Below are positions 53,038 to 53,040 of a stretch of 53,040 nt of DNA, piece by piece (position 1 is the stretch's first letter; each line of letters opens with the position of its first letter). The position numbers and the translations under genes were made by a program. The notes under the pieces were generated by a model that had not been told where the DNA came from, ran no database searches, and saw nothing but the letters and a program-made list of their open reading frames with translations. The DNA lies in contig JADZCM010000039.1 of the NCBI GenBank assembly GCA_020851555.1, positions 1 through 53,040 of the forward strand. Direction: 5' to 3'. This DNA is from Bryobacterales bacterium (GTDB taxonomy: Bacteria > Acidobacteriota > Terriglobia > Bryobacterales > Bryobacteraceae).

Positions 53038-53040
53038 TAG

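Larger units (their letters stand above)
51897..53039 (-). mobile_element. IS630-family insertion sequence
   Basis: Element from 51899 to 53037 flanked by TA on each side (51897-51898 and 53038-53039), the expected dinucleotide duplication. The sites read CTAG on the left and CTAG at the right edge. It contains one transposase on the minus strand and interrupts the S8 protease gene. Length about 1.14 kb, normal for the family. Confidence 0.88.

Noticed and set aside
1..53040. CRISPR arrays, tRNA or rRNA genes
   Set aside because: No regularly spaced repeats and no tRNA- or rRNA-like sequence was recognised in the intergenic regions; a covariance-model scan would be needed to be certain.

Overview
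The window comes from a GC-rich, Gram-negative chromosome, most likely an acidobacterium of the Solibacter/Bryobacter type. The evidence is a secreted protease ending in what looks like the Solibacter C-terminal domain (TIGR03437-like), sugar-catabolism enzymes of the TIM-barrel and Gfo/Idh types that carry Tat or Sec leaders, the remnant of a carboxypeptidase-regulatory/TonB-type receptor, and a double-membrane cell plan (TolC/RND efflux, LolA-like protein, lipoproteins). Taxonomy is inferred from gene content, not from a marker gene.

Layout. 0.2-6.3 kb: tripartite RND efflux operon (outer-membrane channel, lipoprotein adaptor, inner-membrane pump) followed by a small DUF2892 membrane protein. 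6.3-12.1 kb (minus): a catabolic cluster with a mannonate-dehydratase-like protein, a decayed receptor, two TIM-barrel isomerase-like proteins, a Gfo/Idh/MocA oxidoreductase and a HEAT-repeat protein. 12.2-17.5 kb: cydAB (bd-type quinol oxidase) followed by a 19-haem cytochrome c fused to a b-type membrane cytochrome. 17.7-18.7 kb: unknown membrane protein. 18.7-23.0 kb (minus): operon of a tiny GatC/AtzG-like protein, amidase, small membrane protein, YdcF-like protein and an ABC exporter half. 23.0-28.2 kb: LolA-like protein, membrane glycosyltransferase, metallophosphoesterase and S9 peptidase. 28.2-31.5 kb (minus): ECF sigma factor, anti-sigma factor, Spy-like protein, exosortase and EpsI. 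31.7-34.2 kb: A-type Fe-S carrier, murQ and murA. 34.3-43.3 kb (minus): the rod-shape operon mreB-mreC-mreD-mrdA-rodA, then rng and a secreted protein. 43.4-47.9 kb: YVTN lipoprotein, hemerythrin (minus), DUF488, NDH-2 and a coiled-coil protein. 48-53 kb: a lower-GC accessory end with two unknown genes and an S8 protease cut by an IS630-family insertion that ends at the window edge.

How the parts connect. The cyd genes, the multihaem/b fusion and NDH-2 all address the quinone pool, so the window is rich in respiratory flexibility. murQ/murA and the mre operon cover cell-wall recycling, precursor synthesis and rod elongation. The most novel-looking items are the 19-haem c/b fusion next to cydAB, an RNase E/G with an insertion of about 290 residues inside its S1 domain, an overlooked 59-residue partner gene of the amidase, repeated -10-like hexamers 6-9 nt before SD-less start codons (possible leaderless mRNAs), and an IS630 element whose transposase stop codon is completed by its own CTAG target site. 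No tRNA, rRNA or CRISPR array was seen.
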